64,000 nt of DNA, taken from Eoetvoesiella caeni (GTDB lineage: Bacteria > Pseudomonadota > Gammaproteobacteria > Burkholderiales > Burkholderiaceae_B). The DNA lies in the NCBI RefSeq assembly GCF_003315175.1, contig NZ_QNRQ01000007.1:1-64000 (forward strand). The letters run 5' to 3'. The notes under the pieces were generated by a model, which ran no database searches, had not been told where the DNA came from, and saw only the letters and a program-made list of their open reading frames with translations. The translations under genes and the position numbers were made by a program. Each line of letters starts with the position of its first letter. Position 1 is the first letter of the stretch. Shown piece by piece: positions 45,656 to 54,445 of the stretch.

Positions 45656-46600
45656 TCAGCCTGCTCGTTCAAGGACCACACGTTCAGGGCGCGGTCCTTC
45701 AGCCTTTCCGGTAATGGGCGGTTGCGGAAGGCTGGCCTGGCCGGGTTCTATCGTGAACCGGCATTCCAGCGAATACCATGGCCCCTGTATATCGGCAGTG
45801 GGCGCCGGCTGGCTTTCGTGGCGGACATATTCGCCGACAAGCGCACGGGTGACGCCAAACTGGACATCGGTGTCCAGGTTGGGATCGTCGCTGGAGTAGA
45901 CCTGGGAAAACTGCGTCTTGTAGCCTTCTTTGTAGATCATGAAATGAATATGGGCGGGCCGCATATTGTGGCGGCCTTGCGCGCGCAACAGCTCGCCTAC
46001 CGGACCTGAAACTGGAATAGGGTAGCCGGCGGGCTTGACGCTGCGAAAAGCAATATGTCCATTTTGATCCGTGGTGAATTTGCCGCGCAGATTCATATTC
46101 TCCTGCCCAGGATCCTGGTTCTCGTAGAAGCCTTCGGCCGAGGTGTGCCATACGTCGACTGCCGCGCCCGCAACTGGATGGCCTTGATGGTCTTGAATCC
46201 AGGCGTCAACAAAAATGGGCTCGCCTGTGGTTGGACCGCGCACAATGGATCCGTCGTTCTCGGTTGGGGGCGAACCCATGCGCCAGAAGGGCCCCATGAG
46301 ATTGGCCGTGGTGTCGGTTTGGCCGTCATCACCGTTGTTCAGCAGGCAGACCAATGAAGACAAGCCTAGCGAACCGGCGGCCAGCACAACTTCGTTATGG
46401 GATTCGGTGGTCATCTGGCCAAGCTTGGCGATTTGCCGACAGGCCTGGTGAAACTCGGCCTCGGTCAGCTTCACTTCGCGTGCGAAATTGTGCAGATGGC
46501 GTACCGCCGCCGACATTATTTCTCGAAAGCGTTCGTCGGGGGCACGCGCCAGCTCGTCGAGCACAGCGTCGGTTACGTCTTGTTGTCGGGTAATGATCAT
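45656..46600 (-). CDS. Intradiol ring-cleavage dioxygenase, probably hydroxyquinol 1,2-dioxygenase
   Basis: Non-haem Fe(III) enzyme opening an aromatic diol between its hydroxyls. The N-terminal helical dimerisation domain covers about residues 1-95. Iron ligands: Tyr in AEGFYENQ, Tyr in AGYPIPV and two His in PAHIHFM. Overall it resembles hydroxyquinol rather than catechol 1,2-dioxygenases, but that split is uncertain. 314 residues. No maleylacetate reductase gene adjoins it; a MaoC-family gene lies upstream on the same strand, 68 bases away. Confidence 0.82.
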   Translation of the reverse strand: MIITRQQDVTDAVLDELARAPDERFREIMSAAVRHLHNFAREVKLTEAEFHQACRQIAKLGQMTTESHNEVVLAAGSLGLSSLVCLLNNGDDGQTDTTANLMGPFWRMGSPPTENDGSIVRGPTTGEPIFVDAWIQDHQGHPVAGAAVDVWHTSAEGFYENQDPGQENMNLRGKFTTDQNGHIAFRSVKPAGYPIPVSGPVGELLRAQGRHNMRPAHIHFMIYKEGYKTQFSQVYSSDDPNLDTDVQFGVTRALVGEYVRHESQPAPTADIQGPWYSLECRFTIEPGQASLPQPPITGKAEGPRPERVVLERAG

Positions 46601-46668
46601 TTGCGTCTCCGTTCTGCTTATGAATGCCTTGGTTTGTAGCTGACCCGGAATTGAGGCCGGGTGGCCCG

Positions 46669-47130
46669 TTACTGCGGGCGCCGCGGAACAATCAGCTTGG
46701 CCGTCAGGATCTGAAGCACTTCATCATTTTGATTCCTGGTCTCGCAGCGCATGACGGCTATTCCTTGTTGAGGCTTGGAGCGCGACGGGATGATCTCCAT
46801 CACTTCGCTGACCACGCGCAGCACATCGCCCGGCCTTGTAGGTCTTGGCCATTCTACCTGTCCACCCGCCCCGATAATGCCCCCGGCAAGCGGCGCCCCG
46901 CCGGCGTTGAGCAGCTTCATGGTGATGGCGGCGGTATGCCAGCCGCTGGCCGCAAGCCCCTTGAACAATGTCGCCTCAGCCGCGGCCTTGTCCAGATGGA
47001 AGGGCTGGGGATCGTACTCCGAGGCAAAGGCGATCAGCTTATCTTCGGTAAGTTCATACGTTGCGCTGTTAAAGCGCTGCCCTACCGCCAGGTCATCCAG
47101 GAAATATAAAGTCGGTAATGAATCGTGCAT
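46669..47130 (-). CDS. MaoC-family dehydratase (hot-dog fold)
   Basis: Hydratase-like hot-dog protein of 153 residues with the R-hydratase-type active-site region SEYDPQPFHLDKAAAEATLFKGLAASGWHT (Asp and His) and a following Gly-rich strand (GGIIGAGGQVEWPRP). Usually acts on acyl-CoA double bonds. Same direction as the intradiol dioxygenase gene 68 bases downstream, so the two may share a transcript; the acyl substrate is unknown. Confidence 0.87.
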   Translation of the reverse strand: MHDSLPTLYFLDDLAVGQRFNSATYELTEDKLIAFASEYDPQPFHLDKAAAEATLFKGLAASGWHTAAITMKLLNAGGAPLAGGIIGAGGQVEWPRPTRPGDVLRVVSEVMEIIPSRSKPQQGIAVMRCETRNQNDEVLQILTAKLIVPRRPQ

Positions 47131-47263
47131 AGTTAATACCTTAGGCTGGCTGATTGCTCTGAGTGTGAAAGTTAATGTTATAGCCTACGCGTTCTATGTG
47201 GGTAACGTAAGAACGCGGCCGCTTGTCACATGCGGTTTCGGGATCATTAATTCGTCACAACAA

Positions 47264-47291
47264 TTGACATGATCGGCGGTCCCGATATGTT
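47264..47291 (+). promoter_or_regulatory. Sigma-70-type promoter upstream of pagL
   Basis: TTGACA at 47264-47269 and TATGTT at 47286-47291, with a 16-base spacer. It points into the PagL gene about 100 bases downstream. Confidence 0.5.
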
Positions 47292-47389
47292 ATTTTTGTA
47301 CCAAATGGCAATGCGCCTGGCGCTTCGTTGTATTTTTTTGCCTTGGCCGCTTGCCAGTCCCAGAAGAAGAATTTTTGGCGCAAAACTAT

Positions 47390-47992
47390 ATGTATCTAAA
47401 CCGAGCGCTCGCGCACGCTGCAAGAACATTGGTTTGCAGCGTTGCGGCTACTGCCTTTTTTTGGCCTTTGCCGGGGGCGGCCCAGCCTGTGGGCACGCCT
47501 GTCGCTGGCGATTCCTCGCGCGGGGCAACGCAAGCGGCCGCGTCCACACAAGGCCTGGGCCTGCGCCTGGGATACCAGTCCGATTACAGCAAGGCCAGCC
47601 TGGTGTACGAAACGCCCAGGCTATGGGGTCACCAATTCCAGAACTGGGGCCGCCTGGACCTGGATGTCGAGCTTGGCGTTTCGTACTGGCGGACCAACGA
47701 GGGCAAGTCGCAGTCCATGGGTCAGCTCAGTGCGATACCGATGCTGCGCTGGTGGCCGAATGAAAGCTTCTATCTGGAGTTGGGCTCGGGACCTACGGTC
47801 TTGAGTCGGTCCGAGTTCGCGGGCCTTGAGTTCAGTACGCGCTTTCAGTTCGGTTCGCATGTGGGCATGGGGCTTCTAATAGACAAGGCGCACCGGGTAG
47901 GTATCCGCTATTCGCATTATTCCAACGCAGATATCAAAAAGCCGAATCCTGGGCTGGATGTGGTCGAGCTGGCCTATACCTATCGGTTTTAA
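47390..47992 (+). CDS. pagL: PagL-like outer-membrane lipid A deacylase
   Basis: Predicted eight-stranded outer-membrane barrel removing the 3-O acyl chain from lipid A. The N-terminal signal is MYLNRALAHAARTLVCSVAATAF and the mature part is rich in alternating beta strands. The catalytic motif is IRYSHYSNADIKKPNPGLD (His-Ser plus NA..PN). The C-terminal residue is Phe (YTYRF), as expected for barrel insertion. The ATG at 47390 is preferred to an upstream TTG at 47351. 200 residues. Confidence 0.9.
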   Translation: MYLNRALAHAARTLVCSVAATAFFWPLPGAAQPVGTPVAGDSSRGATQAAASTQGLGLRLGYQSDYSKASLVYETPRLWGHQFQNWGRLDLDVELGVSYWRTNEGKSQSMGQLSAIPMLRWWPNESFYLELGSGPTVLSRSEFAGLEFSTRFQFGSHVGMGLLIDKAHRVGIRYSHYSNADIKKPNPGLDVVELAYTYRF

Positions 47993-48047
47993 TGGCGGGC
48001 TTGCCTCATTGCCCCCCCGCCATGACGCCTTGGCTAACACCATTTAC

Positions 48048-48332
48048 TCAGTCCTGAGCAGTTTGAGGGGCGTGCAGTTTACGTAGCTCCTGGTACTTTG
48101 CATAGCGCTGTTGGTAATCAGCGCCGAACACGTCGTACGACAGTGCGTCATAGCTTTGTGCGTCAAAACCTGCTTTTCTCCAGTCGATCAGGTCGCTTTT
48201 TACTTGCTCGCTGACGGTGGTGGATTGTGTGCGTTGTTGAGATGCTGGCGTCGCTTCTTGCGCGTGTGCCACCGCGAAGATTCCCGAGGTCAGGCTTATT
48301 GCAATGGTAAGTGCCGAGATGGAGGTTTTCAT
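48048..48332 (-). CDS. DUF4148 exported small protein
   Basis: Burkholderiales-type small exported protein. Signal peptide MKTSISALTIAISLTSGIFAVAHA, then a family pattern SEQVKSDLIDWRKAGFDAQSYDALSYDVFGADYQQRYAKYQELRKL. 94 residues. The ATG at 48332 is preferred to the ORF start at 48446, which lacks a signal peptide. The function is unknown. A paralogue is at 56251-56532. It is downstream of the third OYE gene on the same strand. Confidence 0.87.
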   Translation of the reverse strand: MKTSISALTIAISLTSGIFAVAHAQEATPASQQRTQSTTVSEQVKSDLIDWRKAGFDAQSYDALSYDVFGADYQQRYAKYQELRKLHAPQTAQD

Positions 48333-48442
48333 GATCTTTCCTTTGTTTGAACGTGAAGTGAAATTGATGTGCAACGGATAAGGTGAAGTGGCTATTGGGC
48401 AGGTCGAGCCTGCTCTAACGGACGATTCATTTGGGTAGGCTT

Positions 48443-49510
48443 TCATTGGGCATTCGCAAGAGCGGGGTAATCGATATAGCCTTGCGGGCCGGCGGAATAA
48501 AACGTGTCCCGCTCGGGTTTGTTGAGCGGTGCGTCGCTTGAAAACCGTTGCACCAGATCTGGATTGGCGAGATACAGGCTACCGAATACAGCGGCATCTG
48601 CCCCTGCGCTCGTGATCAGAGTCTGGGCGCTCTCTTTGTCCAGGCCGCCGCCGTGAAGCAAGGCGCCGTCGAACAGCGGACGCAGAAGAGCGCGGTAGTC
48701 CAATGTGCTTTGGGTCTTCATCAGGTGCAGGTAAGCAGGCTTGAGCTCTCCGAGCCGCTGGAGCAAGTATTGGTAGGTTTCCCGGGGGGCCGCGTCGCTT
48801 ACGCTGTTGAAGTTCATTTCCGGTGCGATCTTGATGCCAACGCGGTCGCGTCCTGCTTCGCCAATCATGGCCGTCAGCACTTCCACGATGAAGCGCGCGC
48901 GGTTCTCGAGCGAGCCGCCGTAGCGGTCTGTGCGTCGATTGGTGCCCGAAGACAGGAACTGTTCTGGCAGATATCCTGAAGCAGCATGTAACTCGACGCC
49001 GTCAAAGCCGGCTTCCAGCGCGTTACACGTAGCCAGTCGATACTCTTCAACAATGCCGGCGATTTCTTCGGTTTCCAACGCACGAGGTACGACAAAATCC
49101 TGCGGCCCCGTAGCGGTGAATACCTTGCCTTCGGCCGCGATCGCCGAAGGCGCGACGGGAGTTGCATGATCCGGTAGCAGACTTGGATGTGAAATACGCC
49201 CGCAATGCATTAGCTGCAGGAATATAAGGCCGCCTTTGGCGTGAACGGCTTCCGTTATGTGTTTCCATGCCTCGACCTGAGTTGCCGAATGGATACCCGG
49301 TGTACGCACGTATCCTTTGCCCATGGGCGAGGGATATGTGCCTTCGGTAATGATCAGACCGGCGTTTGCGCGTTGGGCATAGTACTGAGCGGCAAAAGGA
49401 GAAGGTATGCCGGAAACATCGTCTGCTCGCGATCGCGTCATGGGCGCCATGACGAATCGGTTGCGCAAGATGTAGTTTCCCAGGCGGGTGTTCTTGTAGA
49501 GTGGGTTCAT
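48443..49510 (-). CDS. Old Yellow Enzyme-family reductase (copy 3) with HxxS motif
   Basis: FMN ene-reductase fold with MAPMTRSRADD, LQLMHCGRISH and FGSLYLANPDLVQRF. The substrate-binding pair that is usually H-x-x-N or H-x-x-H reads H-A-A-S in GVELHAASGYLPEQFL. The Tyr donor is kept. 356 residues. The start at 49510 (MNPLYKNTRLGNY) is where homology begins. It is divergent from a LysR gene 102 bases away, its likely regulator. The motif change may shift substrate use. Confidence 0.9.
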   Translation of the reverse strand: MNPLYKNTRLGNYILRNRFVMAPMTRSRADDVSGIPSPFAAQYYAQRANAGLIITEGTYPSPMGKGYVRTPGIHSATQVEAWKHITEAVHAKGGLIFLQLMHCGRISHPSLLPDHATPVAPSAIAAEGKVFTATGPQDFVVPRALETEEIAGIVEEYRLATCNALEAGFDGVELHAASGYLPEQFLSSGTNRRTDRYGGSLENRARFIVEVLTAMIGEAGRDRVGIKIAPEMNFNSVSDAAPRETYQYLLQRLGELKPAYLHLMKTQSTLDYRALLRPLFDGALLHGGGLDKESAQTLITSAGADAAVFGSLYLANPDLVQRFSSDAPLNKPERDTFYSAGPQGYIDYPALANAQ

Positions 49511-49612
49511 GTCGCTTCCTTTGTTGAGGGTGTACGGACAGAATGAACTGATCCATTGGATAGATAAAGACCTATAATTGAATTCAGTGATCCACTGGTG
49601 GAGCAATAAAAA

Positions 49613-50503
49613 ATGGAAGTGTTGAGCTATATGCGCCTTTTCGTCGAAGTGGCGCGGATGAAAAATTTCCGCCGCGCGGCGGAAGCGCTGGAGATGCCCA
49701 GCTCGACGCTTTCACGCCAGATCGCTCAATTGGAGAAGACTATCGGCTTGCGCTTGCTGCATCGTTCAACGCGCAAAGTAGAGCTGACCGAAGCCGGCGA
49801 GGTTTATTTCAAGCGCTGCCAAAGCATCGTGGAAGAAGCGCAAATCGCGCATGAGTCGCTGCTGGATGTGGCAGAGCGCCCGACGGGTACCCTGCGTGTG
49901 TCGATGCCGGTTGACCTCGCCACCGATTATCTGGCGCCGATCCTGGCCGACTTTTCCGTGGCTTATCCGCTGATCGCATTCGAGTTCGATTTGACGCCGC
50001 GGCGTATTGATTTGCAGAGCGAGCCGTTCGATCTTGCCATTCGCATGGGCCCGCCGCCCACGGCACCATCAACGCTGGTCGCACGCCGGATTGCCGTACT
50101 GCAGCGCTATTTGTATGCGGCGCCGGCCTATCTGAAGAAGGCTCCGCCGTTGACGCACGCGAGCGATCTAAGTCAGCATGTTTTATGCATTGGGAAGGGG
50201 GCGACGAAGCCGGGAGGCGTCTTCAGGTTTTTTGATCGCGGCGGCAAGATGGTTGAAGTGGCATCGGCGACCCGCTTTGTAATGAACAGCGTCGGTCTAA
50301 GCCGGGCGCTGGCAAAGCAAGGAGTCGGCATTGCGGCGCTTGACACCGAGCTGGCGCGGGACGATGTTGCTGCGGGCCGTCTAATACATGTGCTGCCGGA
50401 GTGGGGCCTCAAGCCGATTGAGGTGCATGCGATCACCGATACCCGTTTTTTGCCCGCAAGAACGCGGCTGTTTATCGACTTTGTGAAGGCTAGGCTGAGC
50501 TAG
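49613..50503 (+). CDS. LysR-family regulator (CrgA-like)
   Basis: Winged HTH (YMRLFVEVARMKNFRRAAEALEMPSSTLSRQIAQLEKTIG) followed by an effector domain. 296 residues. It is divergent from OYE copy 3 and most likely controls it. Its last 14 bases overlap the end of the opposing LysR gene. Confidence 0.9.
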   Translation: MEVLSYMRLFVEVARMKNFRRAAEALEMPSSTLSRQIAQLEKTIGLRLLHRSTRKVELTEAGEVYFKRCQSIVEEAQIAHESLLDVAERPTGTLRVSMPVDLATDYLAPILADFSVAYPLIAFEFDLTPRRIDLQSEPFDLAIRMGPPPTAPSTLVARRIAVLQRYLYAAPAYLKKAPPLTHASDLSQHVLCIGKGATKPGGVFRFFDRGGKMVEVASATRFVMNSVGLSRALAKQGVGIAALDTELARDDVAAGRLIHVLPEWGLKPIEVHAITDTRFLPARTRLFIDFVKARLS

Positions 50504-51401
50504 CTGCCGACATTTTCACGAAATCGATAAACGCCCGCAAAGGCGCGGGAACGAGATGCCGTCCGGAGTAGTAAAGAAACGGTCCTGAAAAGCGCAGCCA
50601 CCAAGGCTCGAGCACAGGTTCAAGGCCGCCGCTGTCAAGATGCGGGCGCAGCCAGTCTTCGAAGAGGTAGATAATGCCGGTTCCGGCGAGCGCCGCCTCG
50701 ACCGCGAGGTCGGTTCCTCCGCCCGCCCGGACCAGCAGAGGCCCTGCGGGATCGACCCGAAGCACGTTGCCGTCCCGCTCGAACTCCCACGGCGTCATCA
50801 CGCCGCTGGAAAAGCGGCTGCGCAGACAGGCATGGCCGAGCAACTCGCGGGGGTGTTGGGGCCGGCCTTGGCGATCAAGGTAGGCCGGCGAGGCGGCGGT
50901 CGCAAAGCGCTGGATGCGGGGGCCGATCGGTATCGCAATCATGTCCTGCTCCAGCCGGTCGTCGTAGCGGATGCCAGCGTCGCATCCGGCCGCGACTACG
51001 TCGACAAAACTGTCATCGGTAATCACTTCCAGGCGGATGTCGGGGTAGGCGGCAAGGAATGACGGGATAATGCGGGGCAGCACCAGGCGTGCAGCGCTGA
51101 CAGGAACATTCAGGCGCAGCGAACCCGTCGGCTTATCGCGAAAGCCGTTTACCACATCAAGCGCCGCTTCCACTTCGGACAAGGCCGGGCCAAGCCGCTT
51201 GAGCAGTCCTTCGCCTGCTTCGGTTGGAACGACGCTACGGGTCGTTCGATTGAGCAGCCTGACGCCGAGCTGCGCCTCCAGGCGGCGTACCGCTTCGCTC
51301 AGTGCGGAGGCGCTGCTGCCGCTTGCGCGCGCGCCCTCGCGAAAACCGCCGGCACGCGCCACGGCCAAGAAGGCGTTCAGATTTCCAAGATCTACTTTCA
51401 T
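50490..51401 (-). CDS. LysR-family regulator (CrgA-like)
   Basis: Winged HTH (FLAVARAGGFREGARASGSSASALSEAVRRLEAQLG) plus effector domain, 303 residues. It is divergent from the aldo/keto reductase gene (start 51514) and probably regulates it. The 3' end overlaps that of the preceding LysR gene, so the two transcripts are antisense at their tails. Confidence 0.9.
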   Translation of the reverse strand: MKVDLGNLNAFLAVARAGGFREGARASGSSASALSEAVRRLEAQLGVRLLNRTTRSVVPTEAGEGLLKRLGPALSEVEAALDVVNGFRDKPTGSLRLNVPVSAARLVLPRIIPSFLAAYPDIRLEVITDDSFVDVVAAGCDAGIRYDDRLEQDMIAIPIGPRIQRFATAASPAYLDRQGRPQHPRELLGHACLRSRFSSGVMTPWEFERDGNVLRVDPAGPLLVRAGGGTDLAVEAALAGTGIIYLFEDWLRPHLDSGGLEPVLEPWWLRFSGPFLYYSGRHLVPAPLRAFIDFVKMSAASSA

Positions 51402-51513
51402 TGCTTTGCCATGATTGTTCGTAAATCAGCACAGCGCGTATTGATTGTAGCCAGTTATCAAGTAAGTGGAAAATGTCTACGATGTCTTATCGTTCATTCA
51501 TAGGAGATCGGTC

Positions 51514-52392
51514 ATGTCCAATATTCAGCAACCCGGCACGTTTACGCTTGGCGATCGCAGTGTGAAGCGGCTGGGCTACGGCGCCATGCAGCTTGCGGGT
51601 CCCGGTGTGTTCGGCCCTCCCAAGGATCGTGCAGCGGCAGTGGCCGTGCTGCGCGAGGCCATTGAGCGTGGAGTCGATCATATCGACACCAGCGATTTTT
51701 ACGGCCCTCATATCACCAACCAACTCATCCGCGAGGCACTGCATCCTTATCAGGACGATCTCGTCATCGTCACCAAGATCGGCGCCCGCCGCGGCGAGGA
51801 CGGATCGTGGATTCCGGCGTTTTCGCGGGAAGAGCTCACGCAGGCGGTGCACGATAATCTGCGCAACCTGGGGGTTAATGTGCTGGATGTCGTCAATCTT
51901 CGCAGTATGTTCGGCATACATGGGCCGGCAGAAGGGTCGATCGAAGAGCCGCTTGCCGCCCTAGCCGAGCTGCAGCGGCAAGGGCTGGTGCGCCACATTG
52001 GGCTAAGTAACGTCACCCCGGCGCAGATTGCGGAAGGACGCCGTCTTTGCGAGATAGTCTGCGTACAGAACCAGTACAACCTGGCGCATCGGTCCGATGA
52101 TGCCATGATCGACGATCTTGGCCGCGACGGCATCGCCTATGTGCCGTTTTTCCCATTAGGCGGATTCAGCCCACTGCAGTCGTCCACCTTGTCCAGCGTT
52201 GCTGCCCGGCTCGAAGCCACGCCCATGCAAGTCGCGCTTGCCTGGCTGCTTCGTCGCGCGCCCAACATTCTTCTGATTCCGGGGACTTCTTCGGTCCAGC
52301 ACTTGCAGGAAAACCTGGCTGCGGCCGAGTGCATGCTGCCCGACGATGCAATCAAGGAGCTGGATCTTGTGGTGAGTGCCGAAGCTGCTTGA
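51514..52392 (+). CDS. Aldo/keto reductase
   Basis: NADPH-dependent reductase with the TIM-barrel catalytic set: D in HIDTSDFYGPH, Tyr in the same motif, K in IVTKIGARRGEDG and His in VVNLRSMFGIHG (or equivalent region). The C-terminal NADP-binding pattern is ILLIPGTSSVQHLQENL. AGGAGATCGGTC precedes the ATG at 51514. 292 residues. Confidence 0.9.
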   Translation: MSNIQQPGTFTLGDRSVKRLGYGAMQLAGPGVFGPPKDRAAAVAVLREAIERGVDHIDTSDFYGPHITNQLIREALHPYQDDLVIVTKIGARRGEDGSWIPAFSREELTQAVHDNLRNLGVNVLDVVNLRSMFGIHGPAEGSIEEPLAALAELQRQGLVRHIGLSNVTPAQIAEGRRLCEIVCVQNQYNLAHRSDDAMIDDLGRDGIAYVPFFPLGGFSPLQSSTLSSVAARLEATPMQVALAWLLRRAPNILLIPGTSSVQHLQENLAAAECMLPDDAIKELDLVVSAEAA

Positions 52393-52451
52393 GGTTTGAA
52401 AAGGATCGGGTAGACTGCGTTGATAATGAAAGACAACAGGGGCAATCAACT

Positions 52452-52952
52452 ATGTCAATTGTGAATACCACTCTTGATGGAGACGAACGAGGACCCGTGG
52501 TTTACCTGGATTATGACCAGGCCTCGCTTGATGCAGCTTACGATCAAAGTGTATGGGCCAGCAATGCAGCTCGGTTAAGGCATTTTGCAATTTGCGTCAA
52601 CGACCTTGAAGCGTCTGCGGACTTTTACCAGAAGACCTTTGGACTAAAGCGTGTGGGCGAAGAAACGCTCGAGGCGGGTTCGGGTGTTTATCTGAGCGAC
52701 GGAGTGGTTAATCTTGCTCTGCTTAAAGGCTCTCCTGGCAGTCAGATGGAAGGCTTCGTCGGTCCGCATCATTTCGGCTTCATTGTTCAGGACTCTGAAC
52801 TCACCGCCAAGGAAATCGAAGCGAACGGCGGCAAGTTTTTTTTCACGCTGGGCGATCCCGAAAAACAGAATTTCGAGCAAAAGTTCAAAGATCCGGATGG
52901 AATCGTTTTTGATATTTCGCGAAAGGGATGGTTGGGTACCTCCGACGTATGA
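52452..52952 (+). CDS. VOC-superfamily protein
   Basis: Glyoxalase/bleomycin-resistance/dioxygenase-fold protein. The VOC module begins LRHFAICVNDLEASADFYQKTFGLKRVGEE and ends KDPDGIVFDISRKGW, with an HHFGFIVQD strand between. Possible metal ligands are the two His and a late acidic residue. A leading stretch of about 40 residues (YLDYDQASLDAAYDQSVWAS) precedes the module. 166 residues. Substrate unknown. HutD-like gene 47 bases downstream. Confidence 0.83.
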   Translation: MSIVNTTLDGDERGPVVYLDYDQASLDAAYDQSVWASNAARLRHFAICVNDLEASADFYQKTFGLKRVGEETLEAGSGVYLSDGVVNLALLKGSPGSQMEGFVGPHHFGFIVQDSELTAKEIEANGGKFFFTLGDPEKQNFEQKFKDPDGIVFDISRKGWLGTSDV

Positions 52953-52999
52953 ACATACTACCGAACACGGTCTTTCATAGATCCTAAGCAGGCTAGCCA

Positions 53000-53653
53000 A
53001 TGCAGACAGCCCCCACCGCTACTTCACCAGAAACTCACTTCCACCTGATCCGGGCAGCAGACCTTGCGCCTGTTCCATGGAAGAATGGTGGCGGTATAAC
53101 TCGCCAGATCGCCATTTGCCCCGAAGGCGCAACGCTGGATACCTTTAGCTGGCGTATCAGCGCGGCAGTCGTCGAACAGGCGGGTCCGTTCTCGATCTTT
53201 AATGGTATCGATCGCTTTATCGTTGTTACCCATGGCGCGTCCATGACCCTTGTTAATGCCGTCGACCAGAGCCGGCGCAGTTTGCAACAGGGGCAAACGT
53301 TTGCATTTGCGGGTGAAGCTGCGCTGGCCGCTGAGTTACCCGACGGCCCGATACAAGACTTCAATCTTATGGTGCGGCGCGGCCAAGGGCTGGGGGAACT
53401 GACGGTAAGGCAATCCGCGCAACGGCTGGTTTTATATGAAGGCAGCACCGTTTTGCATTGTGTTAGTGGTGTGTTTACGATTTCGCAAGCATCCATTAAT
53501 GGGCGCGAGTACCAGCTTGCCGCAGGCGACAGCCTGCAAGCGACACTACCGGCTGGTTGTCAGACTCTCGTTGAAATCGTCCCGGAGCAGGCTGGGTCAA
53601 GTTTGATTGATGCCCGCATACGCCATACCGCTGTTGTTATCGATGGAGATTGA
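53000..53653 (+). CDS. HutD/Ves-like protein
   Basis: Cupin-like protein of the HutD family, recognised by VPWKNGGGITRQIAICPEG and FSWRISAAVVEQAGPFSIF, then FNLMVRRG. HutD homologues are linked to histidine use, where they are thought to limit Hut flux, but hut genes are not seen here. 217 residues. Probably co-transcribed with the VOC gene upstream. Confidence 0.85.
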   Translation: MQTAPTATSPETHFHLIRAADLAPVPWKNGGGITRQIAICPEGATLDTFSWRISAAVVEQAGPFSIFNGIDRFIVVTHGASMTLVNAVDQSRRSLQQGQTFAFAGEAALAAELPDGPIQDFNLMVRRGQGLGELTVRQSAQRLVLYEGSTVLHCVSGVFTISQASINGREYQLAAGDSLQATLPAGCQTLVEIVPEQAGSSLIDARIRHTAVVIDGD

Positions 53654-53736
53654 GAGCAGGGGGCGGATAAAGGACGTTCAGGAGTTTGATTAAGAGGGTG
53701 AGGGCGCGGTAGCGGGCAATGGGTGTGCTGCCTTGC

Positions 53737-54060
53737 TCAGGCAATTCCGGTAACAACTAACAAGGCCCGCTCGACTGCCCGCATTTTATCGGCGTCCAGG
53801 CGCCCGAAAGCCGCTCCAACCTTTGAACGGGGCAATGTGGCCACTTTATCAACCATGACCTGTGAAAGCGCCTGTAAACCGTTGAGCGTATCGGGCTCTA
53901 CAACGACACGAAACATGGCATCCCTTGTTTCGCTTGTCACAGGGCAAATCATTACGCTGTCGAGTTCGGCTAAAAGATCGGACTGGATGACTAAAGCAGG
54001 CCGGGGCTTGCCATAGTTGCCTTGCAACGACACCACAACGAAATCGCCCCGATGAATCAT
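53737..54060 (-). CDS. mazF: MazF/PemK-type toxin
   Basis: mRNA interferase of the MazF/PemK/Kid family. Start IHRGDFVVVSLQGNYGKPRPALVIQSD matches the family beta-barrel, then SVMICPVTSETRD and VMVDKVATLPRSKVGAAFGRL. 107 residues. The start overlaps the antitoxin end by 4 bases, giving antitoxin-toxin order. Confidence 0.9.
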   Translation of the reverse strand: MIHRGDFVVVSLQGNYGKPRPALVIQSDLLAELDSVMICPVTSETRDAMFRVVVEPDTLNGLQALSQVMVDKVATLPRSKVGAAFGRLDADKMRAVERALLVVTGIA

Positions 54061-54272
54061 TTCCAGCCTTCGGTCTCGTTGGCCGCGGCCTCAGTGAATG
54101 CCAATACATCAAGCTCGGCCGAGTCGTTGTGTAATGCAAGACATTGGCGCTTAATGCGATTGATGTAATCGGATGTACGGGTATCAGGAACCCATAGTTG
54201 AATTGGCCTCATCCCGCTGGCACGCAACCGGGCACGATGCCGCGTTACCTTCTCTGTTGACACGTCGTTCAT
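54057..54272 (-). CDS. MazE-family antitoxin (DUF3018-like)
   Basis: 71-residue antitoxin with RHRARLRASGMRPIQLWVPDTR, a typical RHH-like N-terminal half in this family, and an acidic toxin-binding tail (FTEAAANETEGW). Coupled to mazF by an ATGA-type overlap. Usually autorepresses its promoter; no operator noted. Confidence 0.85.
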   Translation of the reverse strand: MNDVSTEKVTRHRARLRASGMRPIQLWVPDTRTSDYINRIKRQCLALHNDSAELDVLAFTEAAANETEGWK

Positions 54273-54445
54273 AGGATGACCTCGAAATTATTGATGTCTG
54301 GTTTCATGTTACCTCGCATGACATCCATAAAGCAACCGCGTTAGACAACAAAGCCGATTGTCGGGATGAGCACGGGCCTAAGCGCAAGCCTAGTCCTTTG
54401 GGGTGAGGTCAAGCGAGGAAAACCGGTAGCGTTGCGTACTTTGCA

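Noticed and set aside
47992-48023. ATGGCGGG/CCCGCCAT hairpin between pagL and DUF4148 genes
   Set aside because: The stem is good but the loop is long and there is no T-run, so a terminator call is not supported.
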